Source: JBCBSZ01 sp039818945
GTDB lineage: Bacteria; Actinomycetota; Acidimicrobiia; Acidimicrobiales; Poriferisodalaceae
DNA length: 64,000 bases
NCBI GenBank assembly: GCA_039818945.1
Contig: JBCBSZ010000006.1
Coordinates: 1-64,000, forward strand
Reading direction: 5' to 3'
Positions within the stretch are counted from its first letter, which is position 1, and each line of letters opens with the position of its first letter. This document shows positions 8,699 to 17,242 of this stretch, piece by piece. The position numbers were made by a program, and so were the translations under genes. The notes beneath the pieces are model-generated. The model was not told where the DNA came from. It was given only the letters and a program-made list of their open reading frames with translations, and made no database searches.

Positions 8699-8797
8699 GC
8701 TTGCACCTGCGGGTGGTTCCGGCGCTGCAGCTCGGGACGCCGCCGGTGGACGAATGAGCAGCGGCGCGAGCCGGCCGCTTCGGTAGCTTCGTGATCC

Positions 8798-11641
8798 ATG
8801 TCGACGTCCACCGCCGAGCCGTCCGGAGCACCTGCCCACCGCTACACGGCCGCGCTCGCCAACGAGATCGAGCGGCGGTGGCAGGACCGGTGGGCGTACG
8901 AGGGCACCTTCGAGGCGCCGAACCCCTCCGGACTGCTCCACGAGGGCTGGGAGGAGAAGGGCGAGGGGCGACCGAAGCTGTTCGTGATGGACATGTTCCC
9001 GTACCCCTCCGGGTCGGGCCTGCACGTCGGTCACCCGCTCGGCTACATCGGCACCGACGTCTTCTCGCGGTTCAAGCGCATGACCGGACACAACGTCCTG
9101 CACACGCTGGGCTACGACGCCTTCGGGCTGCCGGCGGAGGAGTACGCCCGCCAGACCGGCACCCATCCCCGCACGACGACCGAGGCCAACATCGCCAACA
9201 TGCGGCGCCAGCTGCGAGCGCTGGGGCTGGGGCACGACCCGCGCCGCTCGGTCGCGACCACCGATCCGCAGTACTACCGGTGGACGCAGTGGATCTTCCT
9301 GCGGTTGTTCGAATCCTGGTACGACGCCGAGGCCGACCGGGCCCGCCCGATCGGTGAGCTCGTCGACGCGTTCGCCTCGGGTGAGCGCACCCCGCAGCAC
9401 CCCGACACCGGCGACGACGTGAACTGGGCCGACCTGTCGGCGACCGACCAACGCCGCGTGCTGGAAGACCACCGCCTCGCCTACGTGAGCGAAGCGCCGG
9501 TGAACTGGTGCCCGGCGCTGGGCACCGTGCTGGCCAACGAGGAGGTCACCGCCGACGGTCGGTCCGACCGCGGCAACCACCCGGTGTTCCGTCGGCCGAT
9601 GAAGCAGTGGATGCTGCGCATCACCGCCTACGCCGACCGGCTGCTGGCCGACCTCGACCTGATCGACTGGACCGACGCCATCAAGACGATGCAGCGCAAC
9701 TGGATCGGCCGGTCCGAGGGCGCGCGCATCTCCTTCGACGTGCTGGGTGGGCCGGGCATCGAGGTGTTCACGACACGACCCGACACCGTCTTCGGCGCCA
9801 CCTACATGGTCCTCGCACCGGAGCACCCGCTGGTGGACGAGCTGACCGCCGACGTGTGGCCCGAGGGCACCGACGACCGCTGGACCAGCGGACACCCGAC
9901 GCCCACGGCGGCGGTCGAGGCCTACCGGGCGGCCGCCGCGCAGAAGACCGACCTCGACCGCCAGGCCGACGCCAAGGTCAAGACCGGCGTCTTCACCGGG
10001 TCGTACGCCACCGTGCCCACGACCGGCAAGCAGATCCCCGTGTTCATCGCCGACTACGTGCTGATGGGCTACGGCACCGGGGCGATCATGGCGGTCCCCG
10101 GTCAGGACCAGCGCGACTGGGACTTCGCCGAGGCGTTCGGGCTCGAGATCATCCGCACCGTCCAACCGACCGCCGACTTCGACGGCGAGGCGTTCCTCGG
10201 CGACGGCCCGGCCATCAACTCCGGCTTCCTCGACGGTCTCGGGGTCGACGACGCGAAGCGCGCCATCATCGACTGGCTCGCGGCCGAGGGACACGGCGAG
10301 GGCACCGTCACCTACAAGCTGCGCGACTGGCTGTTCAGCCGGCAGCGCTACTGGGGCGAACCGTTCCCGATCGTCTACGGCGACGACGACCTCCCCCGGG
10401 CTGTGCCCGACGACGCGCTGCCGGTCACACTGCCCGAGATCGACGACTGGGCACCGCGCGAGCTCGACGAGAACGCCGAGCCCGAGCCGCCGCTGGGTCG
10501 CGCCGACGCGTGGGTCACCGTCGAGCTCGACCTGGGCGACGGGCCGCAGACCTACCGGCGCGAGCTCAACACGATGCCCCAGTGGGCCGGGTCGTGCTGG
10601 TACTACCTGCGCTACCTCGACCCCACCAACGAGGATCGGATGGTCGATCCCGCCGTCGAGGCGTACTGGATGGGCTCCGACGCGCACTCGGGCGGCGTCG
10701 ACCTGTACGTCGGCGGTGTCGAGCACGCCGTGCTGCACCTCCTCTACGCCCGATTCTGGCACAAGGCGCTCTTCGACCTGGGCCACGTGACGACGCCCGA
10801 GCCGTTCCAGCGGCTCTACAACCAGGGCTACATCCTGGCCACGGCCTACACCGACCAGCGGGGCGTGTACGTGCCGGCCGAGGAGGTCGTCGAGGGCGAC
10901 GACGGCCCGACGTTCGAGGGCCGCCGGGTCAGCGCCGAGTTCGGCAAGATGGGCAAGAGCCTGAAGAACTCGGTCACGCCCGACGAGATCTACGACGACT
11001 ACGGCGCCGACACCCTGCGGCTCTACGAGATGTCGATGGGGCCGCTCGACCGCGACCGCCCGTGGGAGACCCGGGCGATCGTCGGCTCGCACAAGCTGCT
11101 CCAACGCGTGTGGCGCACCGTCGTCGACGAGGACAGCGGTGCCGTCCGGGTCGTCGACGAGCCGGCCGACGACGAGACCCGTCGGATCCTGCACCGCACG
11201 ATCGACGGGGTCCGGGCCGACATGGACGGGCTGCGGTTCAACACCGCGATCGCCAAGCTGACCGAGCTCAACAACCACGTCACCCGGGTCTACGCCGACA
11301 GCCCGACGCCGCGCGAGGTCGCCGAGGCGCTGGCGCTGATGCTGGCCCCGCTGGCGCCACACACCGGCGAGGAGCTGTGGGCCCGACTGGGTCACGAGGG
11401 CTCGCTCGCCTACGTCGACTTCCCGACGGCCGACCCGTCCCTGCTGGTCGAGGACCTGGTCGAGCTGCCGGTGCAGGTGAACGGCAAGGTGCGGGGCCGG
11501 GTGTCGGTCGCCGCCGACGCCGACGAGGCCGCCATCGTCGCGGCCGCGCTGGAGGATCCCGGCGTGGCGAAGCACCTCGACGGCGGCGAACCCCGCAAGA
11601 CCATCGTCGTCCCCGGCCGGATGGTGAACCTCGTGGTGTGA
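8798..11641 (+). CDS. leuS: Leucyl-tRNA synthetase
   Basis: A 947-residue class Ia synthetase. The HIGH-equivalent site is HVGHP in MFPYPSGSGLHVGHPLGY. The CP1 editing region follows (FTTRPDTVFGATYMVLAPEHP), then the leucine-specific region, KMSKS as KMGKS (FGKMGKSLKNSVTPDE), and the C-terminal anticodon-binding and tail domains (QVNGKVRGRV). It charges tRNA-Leu and hydrolyses misacylated products. The ATG at 8798 follows TAGCTT by 8 bases, a probable leaderless start. Full length for the family. Confidence 0.97.
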   Translation: MSTSTAEPSGAPAHRYTAALANEIERRWQDRWAYEGTFEAPNPSGLLHEGWEEKGEGRPKLFVMDMFPYPSGSGLHVGHPLGYIGTDVFSRFKRMTGHNVLHTLGYDAFGLPAEEYARQTGTHPRTTTEANIANMRRQLRALGLGHDPRRSVATTDPQYYRWTQWIFLRLFESWYDAEADRARPIGELVDAFASGERTPQHPDTGDDVNWADLSATDQRRVLEDHRLAYVSEAPVNWCPALGTVLANEEVTADGRSDRGNHPVFRRPMKQWMLRITAYADRLLADLDLIDWTDAIKTMQRNWIGRSEGARISFDVLGGPGIEVFTTRPDTVFGATYMVLAPEHPLVDELTADVWPEGTDDRWTSGHPTPTAAVEAYRAAAAQKTDLDRQADAKVKTGVFTGSYATVPTTGKQIPVFIADYVLMGYGTGAIMAVPGQDQRDWDFAEAFGLEIIRTVQPTADFDGEAFLGDGPAINSGFLDGLGVDDAKRAIIDWLAAEGHGEGTVTYKLRDWLFSRQRYWGEPFPIVYGDDDLPRAVPDDALPVTLPEIDDWAPRELDENAEPEPPLGRADAWVTVELDLGDGPQTYRRELNTMPQWAGSCWYYLRYLDPTNEDRMVDPAVEAYWMGSDAHSGGVDLYVGGVEHAVLHLLYARFWHKALFDLGHVTTPEPFQRLYNQGYILATAYTDQRGVYVPAEEVVEGDDGPTFEGRRVSAEFGKMGKSLKNSVTPDEIYDDYGADTLRLYEMSMGPLDRDRPWETRAIVGSHKLLQRVWRTVVDEDSGAVRVVDEPADDETRRILHRTIDGVRADMDGLRFNTAIAKLTELNNHVTRVYADSPTPREVAEALALMLAPLAPHTGEELWARLGHEGSLAYVDFPTADPSLLVEDLVELPVQVNGKVRGRVSVAADADEAAIVAAALEDPGVAKHLDGGEPRKTIVVPGRMVNLVV

Positions 11642-11675
11642 GCGGCCGAGGCTGCTACGATCGACGAGTCGTTTC

Positions 11676-11751
11676 GGGGCTGTAGCTCAGTTGGCAGAGC
11701 GCTTCCATGGCATGGAAGAGGTCAGGGGTTCAATTCCCCTCAGCTCCACCA
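11676..11751 (+). tRNA. tRNA-Ala, anticodon GGC
   Basis: A 76-base cloverleaf. The acceptor stem GGGGCTG pairs with CAGCTCC (one G-U pair). The D arm is present, and the anticodon stem CTTCC/GGAAG encloses ATGGCAT with GGC at positions 34-36. The T arm is AGGGG-TTCAATT-CCCCT, with discriminator A and an encoded CCA. It decodes GCC/GCU alanine codons. Its 3' end is the left border of the island, and the recombinase reading frame on the other strand runs into it. Confidence 0.97.
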
Positions 11752-13474
11752 TGGCGGCCTTACTCGAACCGTGGTCCTCTGAGAGGGCTCGGTGGAGTAG
11801 GGCCGCTTTGCTTGCTGGCCGGTAGCGCGGGACTCCTCGAGTCGCCGGCAGAGGTCCGCCTGCATCCTCCTCGGACGGGGCGGCGTCGGCTCCGAGCCTC
11901 TGCAGCGCCAGCAACTCTGCGAAGGGTTCGCGCAGTTCGTCGTCCGTGACAGTGTCGTCGTGGATGTAGATCTTCTCGAACACAGCTTGGTTGACCTGAC
12001 GCCGGACCTTGTCGGTGATCTGTGCGTACAGATCACCCGGATGTGCCAGGAACGCGAGGGCGTGGTCAAGGAGTGCGGCGGCCTCGCCGAGATCGGCTTG
12101 GATGGTGTCCATCTGGTCGCTGACCTGAGATCGCCGGGTCTGGATGTCATGGAGGCGGGTGCGGATCTTGTTGGTGAGCGCCGTGCCGTCAGCGATGAGG
12201 TCGAGGAGGTTGGCCTCAGCGACGTCGAGTCGGTCGAGCTGCTTCTGGAGTTGCGCCCGCTCGAGGCGGACACTCTCGTTGGCGTCGGCGAGCGTGTCAT
12301 GAATGCTGCGACGTAGACCGGCGATCAGGTCTGGTTCGAACTCGATGGTCCAGTAGTAGTCGGCCACAGCGTCCTCGACGAGCTCGACCGGAACATGCCG
12401 AGCGTCGCACTGATTGCGCTGGGTGCCCGTGCAGCGGAAGTACTCGTAGACGCCGCCGTTGCCACGGTTCACGGTTAGCTGGAGCCGGCTCTGGACGCCT
12501 CTCTGGTGGCAGGCTCCGCACCAGACGGTGCCTCTGAGGTAGTGGCGGTGGCGTCGCTGCCGCTCACCCGCAACAGAGCGTGACTGGCGAACTTCTTGCA
12601 CCCGTTCGAAGGTCTCCGAGTCGACGAGTGGTTCGTGGCGGCCGGGATACTCCTCGCCTTTGTAGGTGACGTAGCCGAGGTAGTAGCGGTCGCGCAGCAG
12701 CTCGGAGAGTTTCGAGTCGGAGATCGGGCCGGCGGGGTACCGGCTCGGTCTGGTGACGAGTCCCCGATTCGTGAGCTCATCGGCGAGCGCCGCGAGGGTG
12801 TAGTCGCCGGTGGCGTACAGCTCGAACGCGAGCGTGATCAGAGGTCCACGCTCCGGATCGACGACGATGGTGCGTACTTCGCTGCCATCGATCCGCTCCC
12901 GCTCGTTGAGGTAGCCGAGCTTTGCTCGGCCGAGTGTGCCGCCCTTCTTGGCCTTCTGGGCCATCTTGTAGCGAATGTCGGCGCCGTCCTCGGCCGAGCG
13001 GTATTCGTTGAAGCTCGCCAGGATGCCGTGCATGAGCTGACCGACCGGGCTCTCATCAATGCTTTCGGTCGCGGAGATGAGCTGAACGCCGTGGTTGCGG
13101 AGTTCCATCATCGTAAGTGCGTCATCGACACGGTTCCGATGGAGGCGGCTGAGCTTGTAGACGATGATCGTGTCTATATCACCTTCAGTTCTCAGACGGT
13201 TGAGCATGGCCTGGAAGGCCGGGCGTTTCTGAGTGCTTCGCCCGGACTCGCCTGGTTCGACGTATTCATCAACGACGACGATGTTGTCGAGCTGTTCGGC
13301 TCGCCGTTCACAGGCCCTGCGCTGTGCGGGCAGCGAGATGCCTTCGGGGTCGTAGTCGGTTGTGACCTGGGACTTCGTGCTGACACGCAGGTAGAGGACG
13401 GCGCGTCGCAGGGGTTCGATCGAAGTTGGATCGTGCGGTGGCTTCGTTCTGGTGAACGCTTCAGTTTCGAGCAT
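11687..13474 (-). CDS. Large serine recombinase (integrase)
   Basis: A 595-residue protein. The resolvase-type catalytic domain starts at about residue 22 with YLRVSTKSQ (nucleophile Ser) and contains YKLSRLHRNR and GQLMHGILASFNEYRS. A recombinase domain follows (LRDRYYLGYVTYKGEEYPGRHEPLV), then a Cys4 zinc ribbon (CGAC...C..TQRNQC) and a long coiled coil. The start is ATG 13474 with a GGGAGGGGGA ribosome site. The last 19 codons (VELRGIEPLTSSMPWKRSA) are antisense to tRNA-Ala. It should catalyse integration and excision of this island at that tRNA. Confidence 0.93.
   Translation of the reverse strand: MLETEAFTRTKPPHDPTSIEPLRRAVLYLRVSTKSQVTTDYDPEGISLPAQRRACERRAEQLDNIVVVDEYVEPGESGRSTQKRPAFQAMLNRLRTEGDIDTIIVYKLSRLHRNRVDDALTMMELRNHGVQLISATESIDESPVGQLMHGILASFNEYRSAEDGADIRYKMAQKAKKGGTLGRAKLGYLNERERIDGSEVRTIVVDPERGPLITLAFELYATGDYTLAALADELTNRGLVTRPSRYPAGPISDSKLSELLRDRYYLGYVTYKGEEYPGRHEPLVDSETFERVQEVRQSRSVAGERQRRHRHYLRGTVWCGACHQRGVQSRLQLTVNRGNGGVYEYFRCTGTQRNQCDARHVPVELVEDAVADYYWTIEFEPDLIAGLRRSIHDTLADANESVRLERAQLQKQLDRLDVAEANLLDLIADGTALTNKIRTRLHDIQTRRSQVSDQMDTIQADLGEAAALLDHALAFLAHPGDLYAQITDKVRRQVNQAVFEKIYIHDDTVTDDELREPFAELLALQRLGADAAPSEEDAGGPLPATRGVPRYRPASKAALLHRALSEDHGSSKAAMVELRGIEPLTSSMPWKRSAN
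11721..11751. other. Probable left attachment site (attL) of the island at the tRNA-Ala 3' end
   Basis: The recombinase gene abuts the tRNA and its last roughly 20 codons lie antisense to it, the usual geometry of an element integrated into a tRNA 3' end with the tRNA restored. I could not find a long repeat of this segment near the right end of the island, so the exact core and attR are undetermined. The longest echo I noticed is AGCTCCACCA at 39532-39541. Confidence 0.45.
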
Positions 13475-13595
13475 TTCTTCGTCCCCCTCCCAACGGTGAC
13501 TGCGCTGTTCTCTACTGGTCACGATGGATCCCCAATTCTCGCGCTGATGTTCTGAATGGGCAAGGACGATCTGCCGTCTCGGACGGCGAGTTATC

Positions 13596-13627
13596 CACAC
13601 TCTGATCCACAGACGCATCAGAGTGTG
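13596..13627. promoter_or_regulatory. Perfect 11-bp inverted repeat in the recombinase/XRE divergent promoter region
   Basis: CACACTCTGAT at 13596-13606 is repeated in inverse as ATCAGAGTGTG at 13617-13627, with a 10-base spacer. It lies midway between the divergent starts of the recombinase (13474) and the XRE gene (13696). Its symmetry and position make it the likely operator for the XRE repressor, which could then control both excision and its own synthesis. A stem-loop in RNA is the alternative reading. Confidence 0.6.
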
Positions 13628-13695
13628 AGATACTTTTAGATACAACGAGTCCGGCATAGCGCGATGCTGTGCGGCCGCCAGGAATACAGCCATCT

Positions 13696-14097
13696 ATGAC
13701 AACTTCAACGACATTAGGACAACGCGTTTCTGCTCGACGCACGTCGCTCGGCCTGTCGGTGCGCCAGGCGGCTGCCTTGGTTGGTTGTTCGCAGTCGACG
13801 ATGTCGCGGATCGAGTCCGGTGAGCAGGTACCAACGCCGACGCTGCTAGAAGCATTGGCGAGAACGCTGGGGTTTGATCTGCGTGAGCTGTATGACCTCG
13901 CGGGGCACCCGCTGCCCGACGAGCTTCCAGACCTCGGCCCGTATGTGCGAATGAAGTTCAAGAATCTCCCCCCGAGGGCGTACGGCGAGATCACGTCGTT
14001 CGTCGAGTTTCTGCACGCCAAGTACGGCGTGGAGAAGGAACCGCCGACCGATGGCTCCGACGAGGTGCCCGAAGGCGAACGGCCGAAGGCCGTGTAG
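13696..14097 (+). CDS. XRE-family helix-turn-helix regulator
   Basis: A 133-residue protein with an N-terminal HTH_3 domain (TLGQRVSARRTSLGLSVRQAAALVG..QSTMSRIESGEQVPTPTLLEALARTLG, residues about 5-60) and a C-terminal segment of unknown fold. The next gene encodes an ImmA-type protease. In ICEBs1 and related elements this pair forms a repressor/anti-repressor switch: the protease cleaves the repressor and so permits excision. I chose ATG 13696 over the upstream in-frame start because the HTH begins a few residues later. Confidence 0.88.
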   Translation: MTTSTTLGQRVSARRTSLGLSVRQAAALVGCSQSTMSRIESGEQVPTPTLLEALARTLGFDLRELYDLAGHPLPDELPDLGPYVRMKFKNLPPRAYGEITSFVEFLHAKYGVEKEPPTDGSDEVPEGERPKAV

Positions 14098-14105
14098 GAG
14101 TCCAG

Positions 14106-14756
14106 GTGGGTGGGAAGGAGCGTCAGTACCGGCACAGCCCCACCCGCCACCTCGCTACCGATCAGCGCCTCTCTTTCGATCACGGCACGGCGCTTCGGCG
14201 CCTGCGTCGCTTGCTGCCGGATCGCCCGTTGACCGCTGTCGAGGCCTTCGCCGTCGCGGAGCGTCAGGCGTCGTTGCTGCTCGCCATCTGGGGTGTTGAG
14301 CATCTTGAGATCCCGATCGAGATGATCGGAGAGCTGTCGGCCGTCACGGTGCAGCGCATGGACCGTATCCCGGTGGCGGGGGCCAGCTTCTGGACTGGTG
14401 CGAACTGGGTGATCGTCGTCGATACGGCCTGCTGCCATGGCCATCGACGGCTCACCCTGGCGCACGAGTTCAAGCACGTCATCGATCATCGCCCCGAAGA
14501 GACCTACCACGATCCGGATCTCGTCGAGTCGGTGGCCGACTTCTTCGCCCGCTGTGCGTTGGCTCCGCGGAGCTGGGTGAAGACCGAGATCAGTCGAGGG
14601 GTGAGCGACGTGGCCGAGCTGGCGGCTCGCTTCGGGCTGCCGATCGAGGTCATGGCCCGTCGCCTCGACGAGTTGGGCTTGGCGGATCAGGTCCGTGCTG
14701 CCAGGCCGCTGGTCAGGTGGCTCGATAGATCCAGGTGCGCCCGTCGCGGGTGTTGA
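14106..14756 (+). CDS. ImmA/IrrE-family metallopeptidase
   Basis: A 216-residue protein with the zincin motif HEFKH (LTLAHEFKHVIDH) and downstream acidic ligand region (ESVADFFARCAL), matching the ImmA/IrrE family. GTG start with TAGGAG upstream, 8 bases after the XRE stop. It probably cleaves the XRE repressor when the element is induced. Its last 14 codons overlap, antisense, the 3' end of ardA by 44 bases, so its C-terminal tail (RCARRGC) may have been acquired by read-through. Confidence 0.88.
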   Translation: MGGKERQYRHSPTRHLATDQRLSFDHGTALRRLRRLLPDRPLTAVEAFAVAERQASLLLAIWGVEHLEIPIEMIGELSAVTVQRMDRIPVAGASFWTGANWVIVVDTACCHGHRRLTLAHEFKHVIDHRPEETYHDPDLVESVADFFARCALAPRSWVKTEISRGVSDVAELAARFGLPIEVMARRLDELGLADQVRAARPLVRWLDRSRCARRGC

Positions 14757-15303
14757 CGGTGATGAGGTCGCCGCCGAGTTGGAGGTCGCGAGCCAGAGCG
14801 TCGATGTCGACCTGGACATAGGCCCGTAGCTCTCCGGGAATCGCCTCGTCGAGGAGAGCGTCGAGGCCAGTGTCTTCGAGGTAGGCCGCCACGTAGGCCT
14901 CGAGGCTGGGCCACTCGCCCTCGAAGACGTCGGTGAAGTCGAGCCCGTCTTCGGGGTCGTAGCCGGTGGCGGCGAACCAGCCGGCGAAGGCTGAGCCGTG
15001 TTCGCGAAGCTGGCCCGCGTACCAGGCGACGTGTTGGAGCGGTTCGTGCTCGCGGAGCTCGATGGCGTCGAAGTCGTCGTAGTCGTGGATGGCCCACTCC
15101 TCAGCGTCCGCTCGGGGAGCGTCGGCCAGCATGTCGTCGATGTCGAGCTGCATCTCCTCCGGGGTCTGCCAGGCGTCGATCCAGGCGCCGTGGAGTCGAC
15201 CGGCGTTGTAGTCGGACAGGGAGGCGACGTAGATCCGGGGTTCGGGACCGGATCGCGGCTCGGACTCAGGGTTCGGCTGCTGTCCGGTGGATTCCTCATG
15301 CAT
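14713..15303 (-). CDS. ardA: ArdA-like antirestriction protein
   Basis: A 196-residue, strongly acidic protein of the ArdA family. The opening PRIYVASLSDYNAGRLHGAWIDA is the ArdA N-terminal signature, followed by the acidic domain with EEWAIHDYDDFD and a DNA-mimic helix region. ArdA mimics B-form DNA and blocks type I restriction enzymes, helping mobile elements enter a new host. The start ATG 15303 overlaps the stop of the upstream methyltransferase gene, so they are co-translated. Confidence 0.92.
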   Translation of the reverse strand: MHEESTGQQPNPESEPRSGPEPRIYVASLSDYNAGRLHGAWIDAWQTPEEMQLDIDDMLADAPRADAEEWAIHDYDDFDAIELREHEPLQHVAWYAGQLREHGSAFAGWFAATGYDPEDGLDFTDVFEGEWPSLEAYVAAYLEDTGLDALLDEAIPGELRAYVQVDIDALARDLQLGGDLITVNTRDGRTWIYRAT

Positions 15304-16306
15304 CCACACCCCCTCCCGCTGATGGTCGTGCCGGCTGGGGGTCCGTGGGCCGGGCCTGGGCGATGCGGTTGGTTGCGAGCGCCGCGAAGGCCGGGTTGAG
15401 TTCGATGCCGAGCCAGTCCCGCCGGTATCGCTCAGCGACCAGACCAACGGTGCCAGCACCGAAGAACGGGTCGAGCACCACGCCAGGCTCGTCGGGTCGA
15501 TGGCAGTCGCAGCCCTCGAGGGCGAGCCGCCCGAGGCGAGCGGCGAGGGGACGGCGACAGCCGCCACAGCGTCGCAGCGGGCAGCTGGCCTGCAGCGGTC
15601 GTTCAATAAGGCGATCTGGAAAGGAGGCGAAGTGGGCGCCGCTGTAGGCGGCGGTCGCCAGGTGCCAGACATCACCTGGGTTCTTGCCCAGCGGGTGCCC
15701 GACGCGACCATCGGCCTTGAGGCGGCCGAGTCCACCGTGGTCGTGTGACAGCGGCGCCACCCAGTCCTTGGGCAGATACGCCCCGCCGCTGGACCGGCCA
15801 GCGCGGGCTGGTCGGGTTCGGTGCCGGACGCGGACGCTGTCGAGGTCGAAGTAGTAGGCGGTCTGCTTGGTGAGTAAGAAGAGGTGCTCCCAGGTGCAGC
15901 TCAGGCGATCCGCGACGCTGGAGGGCATGGGGTTGGTCTTGGCCCAGACCACGTGGTTGCGGAGGCGCCAGCCGCCAGCCACGAGCGCCAGGACGAGTCG
16001 TTCGGGGCCGAGCAGCAGGCTCTTCGGGGGCGCACCGGACCGATCGTGGCGACTGTAGGAGTCGCCCAGATTCAGCCACAGCGACCCGGTGGGCACCAGC
16101 ACCCGTCGGATCTCCTGGCACACGTCGTGTAGTCGACCGACCCAATCGTCGACGTGGGCCTCGAGGCCGTACTGGCCATCGGTGCCGTACGAGCGCAGCT
16201 GGAAGTAGGGCGGACTGGTGATGACGGCATCCACCGACGCATCTGGCAGCCGTCGGAGTTGCTCGAGGGCGTCGCCAACCAGGACGGTGTTGCGGGGCAG
16301 GCTCAT
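15296..16306 (-). CDS. Site-specific DNA methyltransferase (N4-C or N6-A, beta order)
   Basis: A 336-residue protein. The catalytic motif IV is SPPY at residues 31-34, and the SAM-binding motif is near the C-terminus (DPFFGAGTVGLVAERYRRDWLGIELN), an order typical of beta-class amino-methyltransferases. A cysteine-rich insert (CPLRRCGGCRRP...CDCH) just before the SAM motif probably binds zinc. No cognate restriction gene adjoins it, so it may protect the element's DNA or be an orphan. ATGA overlap with the upstream replication-relaxation gene. Confidence 0.9.
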   Translation of the reverse strand: MSLPRNTVLVGDALEQLRRLPDASVDAVITSPPYFQLRSYGTDGQYGLEAHVDDWVGRLHDVCQEIRRVLVPTGSLWLNLGDSYSRHDRSGAPPKSLLLGPERLVLALVAGGWRLRNHVVWAKTNPMPSSVADRLSCTWEHLFLLTKQTAYYFDLDSVRVRHRTRPARAGRSSGGAYLPKDWVAPLSHDHGGLGRLKADGRVGHPLGKNPGDVWHLATAAYSGAHFASFPDRLIERPLQASCPLRRCGGCRRPLAARLGRLALEGCDCHRPDEPGVVLDPFFGAGTVGLVAERYRRDWLGIELNPAFAALATNRIAQARPTDPQPARPSAGGGVDA

Positions 16307-17091
16307 GGCCGCTCCCCCACCAGCGCGTCGACGGCATGCTCCAAGGTCACGACCCGGAACAGCCCCCTCGTCAGAGAGCTGGCGTCGAGAGTCCTGAGCA
16401 TGGCGTCGGCGCGGCGCTCGCTGGTCGTGGCCCACAGCACTCGAGGGAAGTTGCCGTGCTTCGTCTGCTCGATGCCGAGGCGGTAGTAGCGGTCGTAGGT
16501 CGTGGACTTGCGCATGATGGCGGGCAGGTGCTCGGTGCCTCGATCGACCTCGATGAACCAGCGATGTTCGAGCTCACCGAGCCCGATCGAGACGTACAGA
16601 TCGGGTCGGAGCACCTGACGGCCACCGATCCCGCTGAAGTCTCGCCAGCAGGCTGGTTCGGTCTGGTAGTCGATGACATCGCCGTGGTCGGTCACCTCGA
16701 TTGCCTCGACCAGCGTCACATAGAACTCGGTGACGTCCAGGGTGTGAGCGACGAACGCTGATGAGGGTTCGGTTAGGCGCCGGCGCGGCCGCTCCGCGCT
16801 GAGCAGGCGTTCACCGACCGAGCCGATCGTGTAGACGAAACCGTCCGAGCCAGCCCGCAGTCCACCAACTCGCCGGTCCAGGCGGCGCAGTGCACCCCAC
16901 CGGTACAGGCGCGCCAGCACCCGACGGCAGGCTCGCGCTTCGGTCTCTCCGCCCGGGAAGTACAGGCGCCGCAGCTGCCTGCCGCTCACCAGACGGAAGG
17001 CGTAGGCAGTCTCCAGGACCGCTCGGTCGCGCTCAGTGACGTCGTCTCGGAGCTGCTCGAGCTCACGTGGGCTGACCCGGCGGCGACTCAT
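16303..17091 (-). CDS. Replication-relaxation family protein
   Basis: A 262-residue protein. It has an N-terminal winged helix (RDRAVLETAYAFRLVSGRQLRRLYFPG) and a C-terminal region with VLRPDLYVSIGLGELEHRWFIEVDRGTEHLPAIMRK, which resembles a restriction-endonuclease-like fold. This layout matches the replication-relaxation family of actinobacterial plasmids and conjugative elements, probably involved in DNA processing before transfer. The ATG at 17091 is preferred to upstream starts because the family begins close to this point. It lies 151 bases downstream of the TraG-like gene. Confidence 0.8.
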   Translation of the reverse strand: MSRRRVSPRELEQLRDDVTERDRAVLETAYAFRLVSGRQLRRLYFPGGETEARACRRVLARLYRWGALRRLDRRVGGLRAGSDGFVYTIGSVGERLLSAERPRRRLTEPSSAFVAHTLDVTEFYVTLVEAIEVTDHGDVIDYQTEPACWRDFSGIGGRQVLRPDLYVSIGLGELEHRWFIEVDRGTEHLPAIMRKSTTYDRYYRLGIEQTKHGNFPRVLWATTSERRADAMLRTLDASSLTRGLFRVVTLEHAVDALVGERP

Positions 17092-17242
17092 CGCCCGCCT
17101 CCCTGCCAACCGAAGCGTGAGGGTGCACGCCGCAGCGCAACAGTCCGCGCCTGAAGCGCTCGTTTCATATGGTCTGAGCAGGTCGAATGCCGGGGAGCGC
17201 TCGACGCGACCGGACGACCGATCGGACACGTTCCGACCCCGG

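Noticed and set aside
8567..11575. 1002-residue open frame antisense to leuS
   Set aside because: It is fully opposite a conserved synthetase, has biased Val/Gly/Arg composition and no domain; long antisense frames are common at this GC content.
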